DNA of 9,733 nucleotides from Chloroflexi bacterium RBG_16_51_16 (GCA_001796785.1 MGNL01000139.1:1-9733), one strand, 5' to 3'; numbered from the stretch's first letter, positions 1-8,642 are shown. Notes: generated from the sequence alone by a model not told the origin. A program made the numbers and translations.

Positions 1-2
1 GA

Positions 3-3000
3 GCTTGGATGGTCAAATCGGCTGTATTTCTAGCTTTGACAGCCGGATTTCTCATTATCTTACTGAAAGGCGAATCCGAAAGGCAAGATTCGGAGGAAAA
101 GTCTCAAGCAGTCCTATACAACATAGCCAACGCAACCATCTCCTCTCCAAGTTTAGATTACCTGTACAGCTCCATCCATTCCGCTCTATCACAGGTAATG
201 CCTGCCAAAAATTTTTATATCGCTCTCTACGATGAAATCTCCAACCTTATCAGCTTTCCATACTATATCGATCAGTTTGATCAACCTCCTGAACCGGCTC
301 CGCCTGGTCATGGTTTGACCGAATATGTCCTAAGAACACACACACCAGTCTTGGTTTCCCCAAGTGTCTTTTCTGAACTGCACCAGAAAGGGGAGGTGAG
401 TCGCGTTGGAACTCCATCTCTCGATTGGGTGGGAGTTCCGCTTGTTGTTGACGAGAAGACCATTGGAGTCATGGTTGTGCAAACCTATGACCACGGAGTT
501 AGGTATACACAGCGAGAACTGGATAACTTAAAATTTGTATCCTCCCAGACAGCCCTAGCTATCGAAAGGAAGCGAGCGGAGGGATCACTAGCAGCCAGCG
601 AAGAACGCTACCGTCAATTAGTTGATTATTCTCCAGATGCTATCGCAATTCACGTTGAAGGAATAGTTGTTTATATCAATCCAGCTGGCGTGAGATTGCT
701 TGGCGCCGATGATGAATCACAAATCCTAGGGAAGTCCGTTTTTGATTTTGTTCATCCGGAGCACCGGGATATTGTCATCCAGAGGGTCAGAGAGGGAACG
801 GATAACCGTAAAACTCAACCGCCTCTGGAAGAAAAGTTAATTCGGTTAGATGGAAAGGTGATTGATGTCGAAGTCACCTCCATTCCGAGGATCCATCTGG
901 GAAAACCGGCGGTTCAAGTCATTATCCGCGATATCAGCGAGCGTAAAAAGGCGCGGGCGCTCCTCGAAAGGCAATTGAAGGAATTAACCATATTGCATGC
1001 GATTTCGCTTGCAGAATCGTCCAGCAACAACATCGATGAGATCATTGGTAGAGTGACAAATATTATCGGTAACATGCTTTATCCGGAAAACTGCGGGATT
1101 CTGTTGATGAACGCTTCCCGGGATGCCCTTTCACCCCATCCGTCCTACCGCGGTACGTCTGAGACGAAATTAATAACCAGCCTGCCATTGACCAAGGGTA
1201 TAAGCGGAAGAGTGGCTGTCAACGGAGAAGCACAACGCATAGATGATGTAACCATGGATCCAGATTATTATGCGGTTACGTCCAATGTACGTTCTGAGTT
1301 ATGTGTACCAATCCTAATTGGCTCACAGATATTCGGTGTCATTAATGTCGAAAGTGTTAACCTAGGTGCCTTTTCGCAAGAAGATGAGAGGTTATTAGTT
1401 ACTGTAGCAGGTGGTCTGGCAACGACCATCGAACGATTCCATTTATTCGAAACCAAGCAATCACAGTTACAACGCGAAGCAGCCATCCTAGACCTGATGA
1501 GGATTGCGGCTTCCTCCCTGGATCTTGAGAACGTCCTAGAGATCATTTTGGATCACTTGTTAAAATTAATTCCTTCCGAATCAGGCACAATCCAATTACT
1601 GGAAGGGGATTGCCTGCGTGTCGCCACATCGATCGGATTTCAACCCGGCGAGATGATCCCTGACACCCTGCTCTCCTTAAAGGATTTTCCGCTGAATGCT
1701 GAAGTGATTAATTCACAGAAAATCATTAGTATTGATGATGTGGATACTGACAAGCGATTCATGCATGTTCCTGGGACAGAACGGGTTGGATCAATATTAG
1801 CAATCCCGTTATTTATTAAAAACAAGGTAATTGGAATGGTCACCCTGGACAGCGCAAAAAAATACCATTTCAAACCTGAGGATGAAGAATTGGGTTTGGC
1901 AGTGGCACACAACGCGGCGATCGCACTTGAAAACGCCAGGTTGTTTGAGTCGGAACAACAACGACGGAGGGAAGCGGAGCTCCTGAGGGATGCCTCCTCC
2001 TCTCTTACCAGGTCAGTCGATCCTGATTTACTTTATAAGGTCATCCTTGATTCAATTTCAAATCTCGTGTCTGCCGACACCGTGCATCTTGATTTGGTTG
2101 GAGAAACTGGAATTGAAACCGTAGCGAGCCGAGGCCCATTCGATTACGGACAAAACCCTGGCCAGTTCAACCTCTCTTCGCACGTAATGTGGGAATGGAT
2201 TAAAAGTTCACACCATCCGAAAATTGTCGGCGACATGGATCAGGAAAGTGGGTTCAGTGACCTCGGTTTGAAGGGTCTGCGCGCCTGGATGGGTGTTCCT
2301 TTGATCGCCCAGGATAACCTAATAGGAGTGTTAAACCTTTACCATCACCAGTTGGGCTTCTATAACGAAGATCATGCCGCCATTGCAGGTACCTATGCCG
2401 ACCAGGCTGCCACCGCAATCGAAAATGCACTTTTATTCCAGGAAGAACGACGGCGCACCCGAATTATTGAGGCTATGGCGGAAATTGCGAACGAAGTCGC
2501 TACTTCGGGAGATGTGAGCTTGCTTCTGGATAAAGTCGCACAGAAGACCATCGACCTCCTTCAAGCGAGCCATGTGGCGATTTACCTGCTGCAAGATGAC
2601 AATAAGACCATCAAAGTGGTAACCGCTCAAGGATCCTACACTGAGCAATTGCTTACTCATACAATTAAGATTGGTGAGGGAATTACCGGCAACATCATCG
2701 CGAAGGGAAAATCGGAAATCATCAACGATACGATGAAGGACCCGCGTCGGATCAAAGTTCCGGGTACATCAGACGATGACGGTATGCTGGAGACCATGAT
2801 GTCATCTGCTCTTCTTCTAGATGGCAGGTCGATTGGAGCGATCAACGTCTGGCGATTGAGATCCAAAGGTTTGTTTGTTGAATCAGAACTAAATTTTTTA
2901 ATAAGCATTGCCCACCAGGCAGCCGTCTCCATTAAACTCAGCCAACTATTGGAAGAGACAAGAAGGCAGGCACGCGAAGCTACAGCTATTGCGGAAGTCG

Positions 3001-5582
3001 GCCGTGAAATTTCAGCGACACTACAGCTCGACAAGGTATTGGATCGTATCGCCACCTATGCCAAGGAATTATTAAAAGCTGAAACCAGCGCGGTTCATTT
3101 ATACGAACCAGAACATAACCAGCTGCGAGCCATTGCAGTAACTGGTGTGGACGCCGAAGAGATCAAGAACGATCCCATAAAACTTGGCGAAGGTATCGTC
3201 GGAAGCATTGCCGTGAGGATGAAAGGCGAAATTGTAAATTACGCTTTCAAAGATCCGCGTGCCCGGACAGTAAAGGGAACCCCGGATACACCAGATGAGC
3301 ACATCATGGGTGTGCCTGTGCAAACCAGTGATCAACTCACTGGACTGCTCGTAGTTTGGCGAACGGGGATTGGTCAGGAATTCATCCCCTCAGAGTTGGA
3401 ATTTCTAACCAGCCTCGCCCACCAAGCTGGGATCGCGATCGAAAATGCCCGACTATATCAGCTCGAGCTCAGACGACGACAGGAAGCTGAAACCCTCCAA
3501 ATTGCAGCCAATGCGATTACTTCATCGCTTGAGCCCAAACAGGTCCTGGAGATGATACTGGTAGCGCTTCAGCAGGTTGTTCCTTATGACAGTGCTACGA
3601 TTTTCTTGATTGATAACCACCACGTTCGGATAGTTGCTGCCAAAGGCTTTCCTGACAACGAGTTGCTGATAGGTAAAACTTTTTCGGCGAGCAATGCTCT
3701 CCTTCAAGCCGTCCATGAGGAACGTCTACCGGTGATCCTTCAGGACGCCCAGGTTGATCCCAGGTTTGAGAAATGGATTGATGCCATTTCGGTCCACGGT
3801 TGGATGGGTGTTCCATTGATCGCACGGGGCGAGATCACCGGTTACTTTACGATAGACAGCAAAAAAATTGGGGCGTTCGATCAACGGGCAGGCAACCTTG
3901 CGCAAACCTTCGCCCACCAAGCTTCGGCAGCACTTGAAAATGCAAGGTTATATAACGAGACCCGCCAGCGCCTGGAGGAACAGGAGATCATCAGCCGGAT
4001 ATCCGTCGCTCTCCGTTCGGCCAGGGATTCAGAGGAAATGCTGCCCATCCTCCTGGATGAGGTCATGGCTAGCATGGAATCGAACACCTGTGCGATCTGG
4101 TTAATGGATGAAGAGCGGAATGAACTTATCCAAAGAATCGGCAGTGGCTGGTTGGCCAAGCTACCCAAAGCCAACTTCAGACCCAATGAAGGGATCATCG
4201 GTCGAGTCTATCGGACAGGTAAACCTCATTTGAGCCAGGAATTCGCAAATGATCCACTGGTTCATCCAAATAACCTCGATTTTTTCACGAAAGGCTGGGG
4301 AGGCATCACCATGCCGATCCAAACTCGCTCAAATGTGATCGGGGTATTGGGTGTTGCGCTGCCCATCCCGCGCCAAATCGAACCCCGGCATGTCCGTTTG
4401 TTGACGACCATCACTGAAATTGCAGGAAATGCGATCCATAGGGTGAATCTTTTCAAGCGGAGTGAATATCAAGTAGAGCATCTCACCGCATTGCGCGATG
4501 TGGACACCGCCATCGCCTCCAGTTTTGATTTGAACGTAACCCTGACGATCCTCGCAAACCACATCCTCACTCATATGAACGCGGATGCGGTAAGCATCTT
4601 CAGAATCGATAACGATTCAATGGGACTTTCCTTCGTTGCAGGTGAAGGTTTCAGCACCCGCGCCTTCCATGATATGAAAATCAAGATCGGAAGCGGACTT
4701 GCGGGACGGGCGCTGCTCACACGGAAGGACGTTTACGTCAAAAACCTGGCTGAGGAGAAATCATTCGCCAGGCGCAATTTATTTGCACAAGACAGGTTCA
4801 TAAGCTATTATGCCGTCCCCTTGATCAGCAAGGGTCAGGCCCACGGTCTGCTTGAAATGTTCTTCCGCCGTTCCTTCACACCTTCCTTGGAATGGATCGA
4901 ATACATCCAGTCGCTTGCCGGAGAGGCGACTATCGCCATGGATAATTCCCGCCTTTTCGAGGATTTGCAGCGTTCCAACCAGGAGCTGTCGCTCGCGTAT
5001 GACACAACCCTGGAAGGGTGGAGCAAGGCACTTGAATTACGGGACAAGGAAACCCAGGGCCATACGCGCAGGGTCGCCGACCTGACCATGGAGCTGGCGT
5101 GCAAGATGAGGGTGGACGAGAACAGCCTGATCAATATCCACCGCGGTGTCCTGCTGCATGATATCGGAAAGATGGGAGTATCTGATTTCATTCTCCACAA
5201 GAACGGACCATTGACCGAAGAAGAGAAAACAATCATGGAGAACCATCCCACCTATGCTTATGAATTGCTATCCACGATCCCATACCTCAAATCCGCGTTG
5301 GACATACCCTTCTGTCATCATGAATGGTGGGACGGGACAGGATACCCTCGAAGATTGAAAGGCGAGCAAATTCCACTCCCGGCCAGGATCTTTACCGTTG
5401 TGGATGTTTGGGATGCGTTATTATCGGACCGGCCATACCGCAAAGCGTGGTCAAAATCGAAGGCTATCCGCTATCTGAGTGAGCATTCAGGCACCCAGTT
5501 CGATCCCAAGGTGCTGGAATGTTTTCTAGAGATCGTTAAATCCAACAAGCGTAAAAATTTATCAACTATTTCACCCGGATAA
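3..5582 (+). CDS. Membrane-anchored multi-GAF/PAS sensor with C-terminal HD-GYP phosphodiesterase domain (probably 5'-partial)
   Basis: Predicted signalling protein that couples many N-terminal sensor domains to c-di-GMP hydrolysis. The frame is open to the window edge (codons GCT TGG before the first ATG at 9) and no clear ribosome site precedes that ATG, so the true start may lie upstream. Counting from that Met (1857 aa): hydrophobic helix ~4-20; GAF1 ~45-188; PAS ~196-315; GAF2 ~323-482; GAF3 ~490-647; GAF4 ~655-811; GAF5 ~816-983; GAF6 ~989-1150; GAF7 ~1156-1316; GAF8 ~1321-1484; GAF9 ~1487-1652; HD-GYP ~1662-1844. GAFs are joined by charged helical linkers, often ENARLF/Y followed by an Arg/Glu-rich stretch, repeating every ~164-172 aa. 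The HD-GYP domain keeps H1685, H1717-D1718 (HDIGK), H1746, H1770-H1771, GTGYP 1776-1780 and D1799, so it looks catalytically competent. I see no kinase, GGDEF or receiver domain, and no obvious bilin-type GAF. Ligands are unknown. The 3' end overlaps tyrS convergently. Confidence 0.93.
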   Translation, partial: AWMVKSAVFLALTAGFLIILLKGESERQDSEEKSQAVLYNIANATISSPSLDYLYSSIHSALSQVMPAKNFYIALYDEISNLISFPYYIDQFDQPPEPAPPGHGLTEYVLRTHTPVLVSPSVFSELHQKGEVSRVGTPSLDWVGVPLVVDEKTIGVMVVQTYDHGVRYTQRELDNLKFVSSQTALAIERKRAEGSLAASEERYRQLVDYSPDAIAIHVEGIVVYINPAGVRLLGADDESQILGKSVFDFVHPEHRDIVIQRVREGTDNRKTQPPLEEKLIRLDGKVIDVEVTSIPRIHLGKPAVQVIIRDISERKKARALLERQLKELTILHAISLAESSSNNIDEIIGRVTNIIGNMLYPENCGILLMNASRDALSPHPSYRGTSETKLITSLPLTKGISGRVAVNGEAQRIDDVTMDPDYYAVTSNVRSELCVPILIGSQIFGVINVESVNLGAFSQEDERLLVTVAGGLATTIERFHLFETKQSQLQREAAILDLMRIAASSLDLENVLEIILDHLLKLIPSESGTIQLLEGDCLRVATSIGFQPGEMIPDTLLSLKDFPLNAEVINSQKIISIDDVDTDKRFMHVPGTERVGSILAIPLFIKNKVIGMVTLDSAKKYHFKPEDEELGLAVAHNAAIALENARLFESEQQRRREAELLRDASSSLTRSVDPDLLYKVILDSISNLVSADTVHLDLVGETGIETVASRGPFDYGQNPGQFNLSSHVMWEWIKSSHHPKIVGDMDQESGFSDLGLKGLRAWMGVPLIAQDNLIGVLNLYHHQLGFYNEDHAAIAGTYADQAATAIENALLFQEERRRTRIIEAMAEIANEVATSGDVSLLLDKVAQKTIDLLQASHVAIYLLQDDNKTIKVVTAQGSYTEQLLTHTIKIGEGITGNIIAKGKSEIINDTMKDPRRIKVPGTSDDDGMLETMMSSALLLDGRSIGAINVWRLRSKGLFVESELNFLISIAHQAAVSIKLSQLLEETRRQAREATAIAEVGREISATLQLDKVLDRIATYAKELLKAETSAVHLYEPEHNQLRAIAVTGVDAEEIKNDPIKLGEGIVGSIAVRMKGEIVNYAFKDPRARTVKGTPDTPDEHIMGVPVQTSDQLTGLLVVWRTGIGQEFIPSELEFLTSLAHQAGIAIENARLYQLELRRRQEAETLQIAANAITSSLEPKQVLEMILVALQQVVPYDSATIFLIDNHHVRIVAAKGFPDNELLIGKTFSASNALLQAVHEERLPVILQDAQVDPRFEKWIDAISVHGWMGVPLIARGEITGYFTIDSKKIGAFDQRAGNLAQTFAHQASAALENARLYNETRQRLEEQEIISRISVALRSARDSEEMLPILLDEVMASMESNTCAIWLMDEERNELIQRIGSGWLAKLPKANFRPNEGIIGRVYRTGKPHLSQEFANDPLVHPNNLDFFTKGWGGITMPIQTRSNVIGVLGVALPIPRQIEPRHVRLLTTITEIAGNAIHRVNLFKRSEYQVEHLTALRDVDTAIASSFDLNVTLTILANHILTHMNADAVSIFRIDNDSMGLSFVAGEGFSTRAFHDMKIKIGSGLAGRALLTRKDVYVKNLAEEKSFARRNLFAQDRFISYYAVPLISKGQAHGLLEMFFRRSFTPSLEWIEYIQSLAGEATIAMDNSRLFEDLQRSNQELSLAYDTTLEGWSKALELRDKETQGHTRRVADLTMELACKMRVDENSLINIHRGVLLHDIGKMGVSDFILHKNGPLTEEEKTIMENHPTYAYELLSTIPYLKSALDIPFCHHEWWDGTGYPRRLKGEQIPLPARIFTVVDVWDALLSDRPYRKAWSKSKAIRYLSEHSGTQFDPKVLECFLEIVKSNKRKNLSTISPG

Positions 5583-6777
5583 AACGGCGCTTCCCCACTT
5601 GTAAAATTCCGGGATGGGGGAAAAGCAGATCTCCGCGCTCGATAACTTCTCCATCAAGTCGAACGCCGCGCTGCTCCAGCAGTCTACGCGCCACACTCCG
5701 ACTGTTCGCAAGTCCTGCTTTGAGGATCACATCCAATACCGTCTGACCTGATTCGAGCGAGAATTCTTCGATATCCCGGGGCGATTCCTTTTCCTGGAAA
5801 ACCCGCCTGAAATTCGACTCAGCTCCGGCAGCAGCGGCTTCATCATGAAATATTGTGACAATTTCACGCGCGAGTTCCATCTTTATATCCCGCGGGTGGC
5901 GTGATCCATCAGCCAGTGCCTTTTCAATCAACTCAATCTGGGGGGGTGTGAATCGCGTCACCAATTTGAAGAAAATCAACATCACCGAATCCGGCAAGCT
6001 CATGACCTTGCCGTACATGTCATCCGGATCTGCGAGGATAGGGATATGATTGCCGATCGATTTGGACATGCGAACCACGCCATCCGTTCCAGGGAGGATC
6101 CCCGTCAGGATGCCGACCTGTGGGCGCTGCCCGTACATTTCCTGTACCTTGCGTCCAGCCGTCAGAATATTAAATAACTGATCGCTGCCACCCACTTGGA
6201 CATCCGTATGCATAGCCACGGCATCATAGCCCTGCATCAGAGCATAAAAGGTCTCATGGAGGAAAATGGGGCTACCCTTGTCCCAGCGTAATTTAAAGTT
6301 TTCACGCGAAATGAACTGCTGCAGAGTAAAGGCAGAGCCAAGCTTAATGAGGTCAGCCATTTTAAGATCAAGAAGCCATTCGTGATTGAAACGGATATGG
6401 GTCTTTTCGCGATCGAGGATGTAAAAAGCCTGTTCCGCGTACGTGCGAGCATTGTGCTCAGTCTCCTCCTTGGAAAGAACGGAACGCAGCTTATCCTTGT
6501 CGGATGGATCTCCCACCATGCTTGTACCCGTACCGACTAAAAAGGTGACGTCATGGCCCATTTCCTGGAACTGGCGTAATTTACGCATAGGAATGGTATG
6601 ACCGAGATGCAGATCGGATGTACGGGGATCGAATCCACCGTAAACCCGGAGAGGGCGTTTTTCCCGCTGGGCTTCGGTTAATCTCTGACGAAGCTCCAAA
6701 CCCATTGCCTTCTGCAAATCAGGATCGCCATATTCAGTACCCTGCATGAAGAGTTCAACTTGTTCGTCTATTCCCAT
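5566..6777 (-). CDS. tyrS: Tyrosyl-tRNA synthetase
   Basis: Class I aminoacyl-tRNA synthetase charging tRNA-Tyr with tyrosine using ATP, cytoplasmic. The 403-aa product shows a Rossmann catalytic core with the HIGH-type signature HLGH (57-60) inside GGFDPRTSDLHLGH, the conserved YD (184-185) and DVQVGGSDQLFN (192-203) tyrosine-pocket region, the KMSKS-type loop RMSKS (236-240) and a C-terminal S4-like RNA-binding domain (~345-403). Length and S4 tail fit the shorter bacterial TyrRS subfamily (about 400 aa). The frame stays open 42 codons further upstream, but that part is Cys/aromatic-rich and unlike TyrRS. ATG 6777 is chosen because GGAG lies 4 nt before it and the protein starts like other family members. 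The stretch after the nucleotide-binding motif (GTGTSMVGDPSDKDKLR) differs somewhat from the GDFTxxIGDPSG form I remember as usual. The gene lies 143 bp after the lipoprotein gene, and no T-box leader was found. Confidence 0.96.
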   Translation of the reverse strand: MGIDEQVELFMQGTEYGDPDLQKAMGLELRQRLTEAQREKRPLRVYGGFDPRTSDLHLGHTIPMRKLRQFQEMGHDVTFLVGTGTSMVGDPSDKDKLRSVLSKEETEHNARTYAEQAFYILDREKTHIRFNHEWLLDLKMADLIKLGSAFTLQQFISRENFKLRWDKGSPIFLHETFYALMQGYDAVAMHTDVQVGGSDQLFNILTAGRKVQEMYGQRPQVGILTGILPGTDGVVRMSKSIGNHIPILADPDDMYGKVMSLPDSVMLIFFKLVTRFTPPQIELIEKALADGSRHPRDIKMELAREIVTIFHDEAAAAGAESNFRRVFQEKESPRDIEEFSLESGQTVLDVILKAGLANSRSVARRLLEQRGVRLDGEVIERGDLLFPHPGILQVGKRRFIRVK

Positions 6778-6781
6778 TTTT

Positions 6782-6785
6782 CTCC
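6782..6785 (-). promoter_or_regulatory. Ribosome binding site fixing the tyrS start
   Basis: On the minus strand GGAG is followed by AAAA and then ATG at 6777. The spacing is short but usable. It supports this ATG over the in-frame upstream ATG at 6903, whose intervening codons do not resemble TyrRS. Confidence 0.6.
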
Positions 6786-6860
6786 AAGCCAACCGAACTG
6801 TAAATAAACCAAGAAGTTTGAAATTCAAAACGCGCCAGCGAGGATGCGGAGGCGATTCCT

Positions 6861-6884
6861 GGAAAAATAAATAGGTGCCACACC
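6861..6884 (-). terminator. Weak hairpin plus T-rich tract after the lipoprotein gene
   Basis: Reading the minus strand, GGTG-TGG-CACC (6884 to 6874) can form a 4-bp stem with a 3-nt loop and is followed directly by TATTTATTTTT. Position (37 bp past the lipoprotein stop) and the T-tract suit a terminator for the epimerase/lipoprotein unit, but the stem is short, so efficiency is doubtful. If it does not function, tyrS could be read through from upstream. Confidence 0.2.
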
Positions 6885-6920
6885 GAATCAGCGGATAACA
6901 CAAACTCCAGTAAAAGGCGG

Positions 6921-7592
6921 TTATTCCTGTTGTAAGTGAATGTTAAAAGTCCAAGGACCCTTGATCGTGTAGAACTCATCGCTGAACACGATCTGTTCAG
7001 CCTGCTCCTGCGTCATGTCCCCAGGCCGCCCTGTGATCTGCATCACGGCTGAACCAGCGGTCTCAAGGCATTCCAGGGTGATGCCAATGCCGCGGTCTGA
7101 CAACGCCTGCTGGATCTTGGGCATGTACAGCGAGCAGTAGTCCCCTTCACGCGGATAGGCGGCTATGGCCTGGACGACGATCGAGGCGGAAGACAAATCC
7201 GTATCCGGCGCAACCACAAAAGTCAGGAGGTCGCAGCGAACTTCCGGCTGCCCTTCCGCAGGTTCCTCCTGGCTAATGAAGGTCGTACCGTACTCCTGAA
7301 GGAGCCCTCCGGAGTAATTCAAGCTTGCATTCCAAAGTGACCAGTCTGAAGAATCCGGGACCGTAAAGCACACCTCTGCATTCAAATTTTTCCCATCCTG
7401 CCAGGCACGTTGAATATCCATCTGGATACCATTTGTGGTATGCCCAGGCGAATCGACCTCAACCTGCGCAGTCGGATAAGAAGCATCCAAGAAACCAGAA
7501 GGGGTTGCGAGAAATTCAGGCAAGACCGGGTTTCGTTTTAAACCGGAGCAGGCGGTGAGAACCATCAGTAAGCACGGGAGCAGTCGTTTCAT
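6921..7592 (-). CDS. Predicted secreted lipoprotein, function unknown
   Basis: I do not recognise the family. The 223-aa product has a short signal peptide (Lys-Arg at 2-3, hydrophobic 4-14) ending in a lipobox LTAC with the acylated cysteine at 15, so it should be lipid-anchored on the outer face of the cytoplasmic membrane. The mature part is soluble and rich in beta-type stretches, with four further cysteines (75, 120, 153, 175) that could form two disulfides outside the cell. The middle (NGIQMDIQRAWQDG and following) resembles an immunoglobulin-like or DUF4179-type ligand-exposed domain only by general feel. The start is well supported: GGAG lies 7 nt before ATG 7592. It begins 21 bp after the epimerase-like gene's stop on the same strand, suggesting co-transcription. 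Apart from the lipoprotein call, no function can be assigned. Confidence 0.85.
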   Translation of the reverse strand: MKRLLPCLLMVLTACSGLKRNPVLPEFLATPSGFLDASYPTAQVEVDSPGHTTNGIQMDIQRAWQDGKNLNAEVCFTVPDSSDWSLWNASLNYSGGLLQEYGTTFISQEEPAEGQPEVRCDLLTFVVAPDTDLSSASIVVQAIAAYPREGDYCSLYMPKIQQALSDRGIGITLECLETAGSAVMQITGRPGDMTQEQAEQIVFSDEFYTIKGPWTFNIHLQQE

Positions 7593-7613
7593 GTTCCATC
7601 TCCTTCATTTATT

Positions 7614-8513
7614 TTACATGAATATATCCGCCAAAGCCAAATCGAGCCGATCGAAATGAAATTTGAAACCTGAATCCAACAATCTCATTGGACTCACGAA
7701 CCTTCCGCAGACGAGCATTACAGACATCTCACCGAGGATGAGGTTCAATAAAAACGCAGGTATGGGAAACCAATAAGGCTTGTGCAGCTGAGCGCAGAGT
7801 GCGCGATAAAAATCAGCATTAGTGGTTGAGATAGGTGAGATGAGATTGTAAACTCCACTTGCGTTATCCATCTTGATCAAATGGCGAACGGCAGCCAACC
7901 AATCCTTCAGATGGATCCAGGGCATGGCCTGTGCGCCACCAGCAACCGGTCCACCAACAAACAAAGCGACAGGCATCGCCATCAACGGAAGCATGCCGGC
8001 CCGCCTAACCAGAACCACGGCTGAGCGCGTTACGATTCGACGCACTCCTAGAGCTTCCACCGGCTGCGTAGCTTCTTCCTGTCGATCCGCGAGGGACGCG
8101 AGATAATCCCCACCGGGAGGTGTGGTTTCATCTGCGGGCTCCCCCTCCAAGCCGTAATAATTGATTCCGGATTGTTGGATGAATAGCGACGGTTTGTGTC
8201 CGGCAATTTTTATCGCTTCGACCAGCGCCAGGCCTGACCTGACCCTGGATTCAAGAAATTCAATTTTCTTCGAAGCAGTCCAGGGCCAGGAAGCCAATGT
8301 TTTTCCGGCCAGTTGGATGACAACATCCACGGCTTCAAACACTTCCGAAGGATTATTAATTTTCTTTCCATCCCAGTGGACTGATTTCACGCCGGGCAAA
8401 ATATTTGGACTCTGCCTGCGGGTTAAAATATCCACCCGATCACCGGTCGCTAAAAAGGAATCACTGAGCGCGCGTCCAAGAAAACCATTGCCGCCAGAAA
8501 TCATGATATTCAT
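7614..8513 (-). CDS. NAD(P)-binding epimerase-like protein, TIGR01777/YfcH family
   Basis: Extended short-chain dehydrogenase/epimerase fold of the TIGR01777 type (relatives: E. coli YfcH, plant and cyanobacterial SulA-like proteins). The exact substrate is unknown for most members. The 299-aa length is typical. Visible: N-terminal dinucleotide-binding glycine motif SGGNGFLG (6-13, GxxGxxG); LAG (68-70) and the family-type WTASKKIEFLESRV segment (78-91); SGINYYG (115-121), where the family normally has S-A-x-G-Y-Y-G around the active-site serine/tyrosine; GGAQAMPWIHLKDW (192-205), the family's characteristic W-I-H motif; and a C-terminal DUF1731-like region (~249-296, from PAFLLNLILGEM to SGFKF). 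Start ATG 8513 fits the family N terminus, but no good Shine-Dalgarno sequence is seen before it. It is probably the first gene of a two-gene unit with the lipoprotein downstream. Soluble and cytoplasmic. Confidence 0.92.
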   Translation of the reverse strand: MNIMISGGNGFLGRALSDSFLATGDRVDILTRRQSPNILPGVKSVHWDGKKINNPSEVFEAVDVVIQLAGKTLASWPWTASKKIEFLESRVRSGLALVEAIKIAGHKPSLFIQQSGINYYGLEGEPADETTPPGGDYLASLADRQEEATQPVEALGVRRIVTRSAVVLVRRAGMLPLMAMPVALFVGGPVAGGAQAMPWIHLKDWLAAVRHLIKMDNASGVYNLISPISTTNADFYRALCAQLHKPYWFPIPAFLLNLILGEMSVMLVCGRFVSPMRLLDSGFKFHFDRLDLALADIFM

Positions 8514-8554
8514 CAGTTAAAGAGGTAGAACATCAAGAATACAACCATTTTAGA

Positions 8555-8583
8555 TCTATGAGACCACACGGCTCGGTTGTCAA
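8555..8583 (-). promoter_or_regulatory. Candidate promoter for the epimerase-like gene, with palindrome over the -35 box
   Basis: On the minus strand a perfect TTGACA lies at 8583-8578. The hexamer 17 nt further on is CATAGA (8560-8555), a poor -10, so the assignment is uncertain. The -35 box sits inside an 11-bp palindrome (8575-8585, GGTTG-N-CAACC), a possible but unproven operator. A transcript from here would have a leader of roughly 35 nt before ATG 8513. Confidence 0.3.
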
Positions 8584-8642
8584 CCAGTCCAATTAATAAA
8601 CTCGAGTTCACTGCAGCCTATCGTTGGGAAGACACGCATAAG

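Noticed and set aside
1268..5251. Many minus-strand and alternate-frame ORFs of 60-138 codons inside the sensor gene
   Set aside because: They lie opposite a well-conserved coding frame, and show no recognisable domains or start signals; they are shadows of the main gene.
5590..5622. Inverted repeat TTCCCC / GGGGAA just past the sensor gene's stop, considered as its terminator
   Set aside because: The loop is about 20 nt, no T-tract follows on either strand, and it is inside the conserved end of tyrS, which explains the sequence.
6817..6829. 13-nt palindrome TTTGAA-N-TTCAAA upstream of tyrS
   Set aside because: Short AT-rich palindrome with no well-formed promoter around it; chance occurrence is likely.
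6874..6884. Possible T-box riboswitch core upstream of tyrS (GTGTGGCACC close to the GGGTGGNACC motif)
   Set aside because: The following GCG is absent, the match is better explained as a short hairpin, and a T-box stem I would have to lie inside the lipoprotein coding sequence.
6778..6903. A 42-codon in-frame N-terminal extension of tyrS
   Set aside because: The extension does not resemble TyrRS, while the internal ATG at 6777 has GGAG at 4 nt and gives a family-typical start and length.
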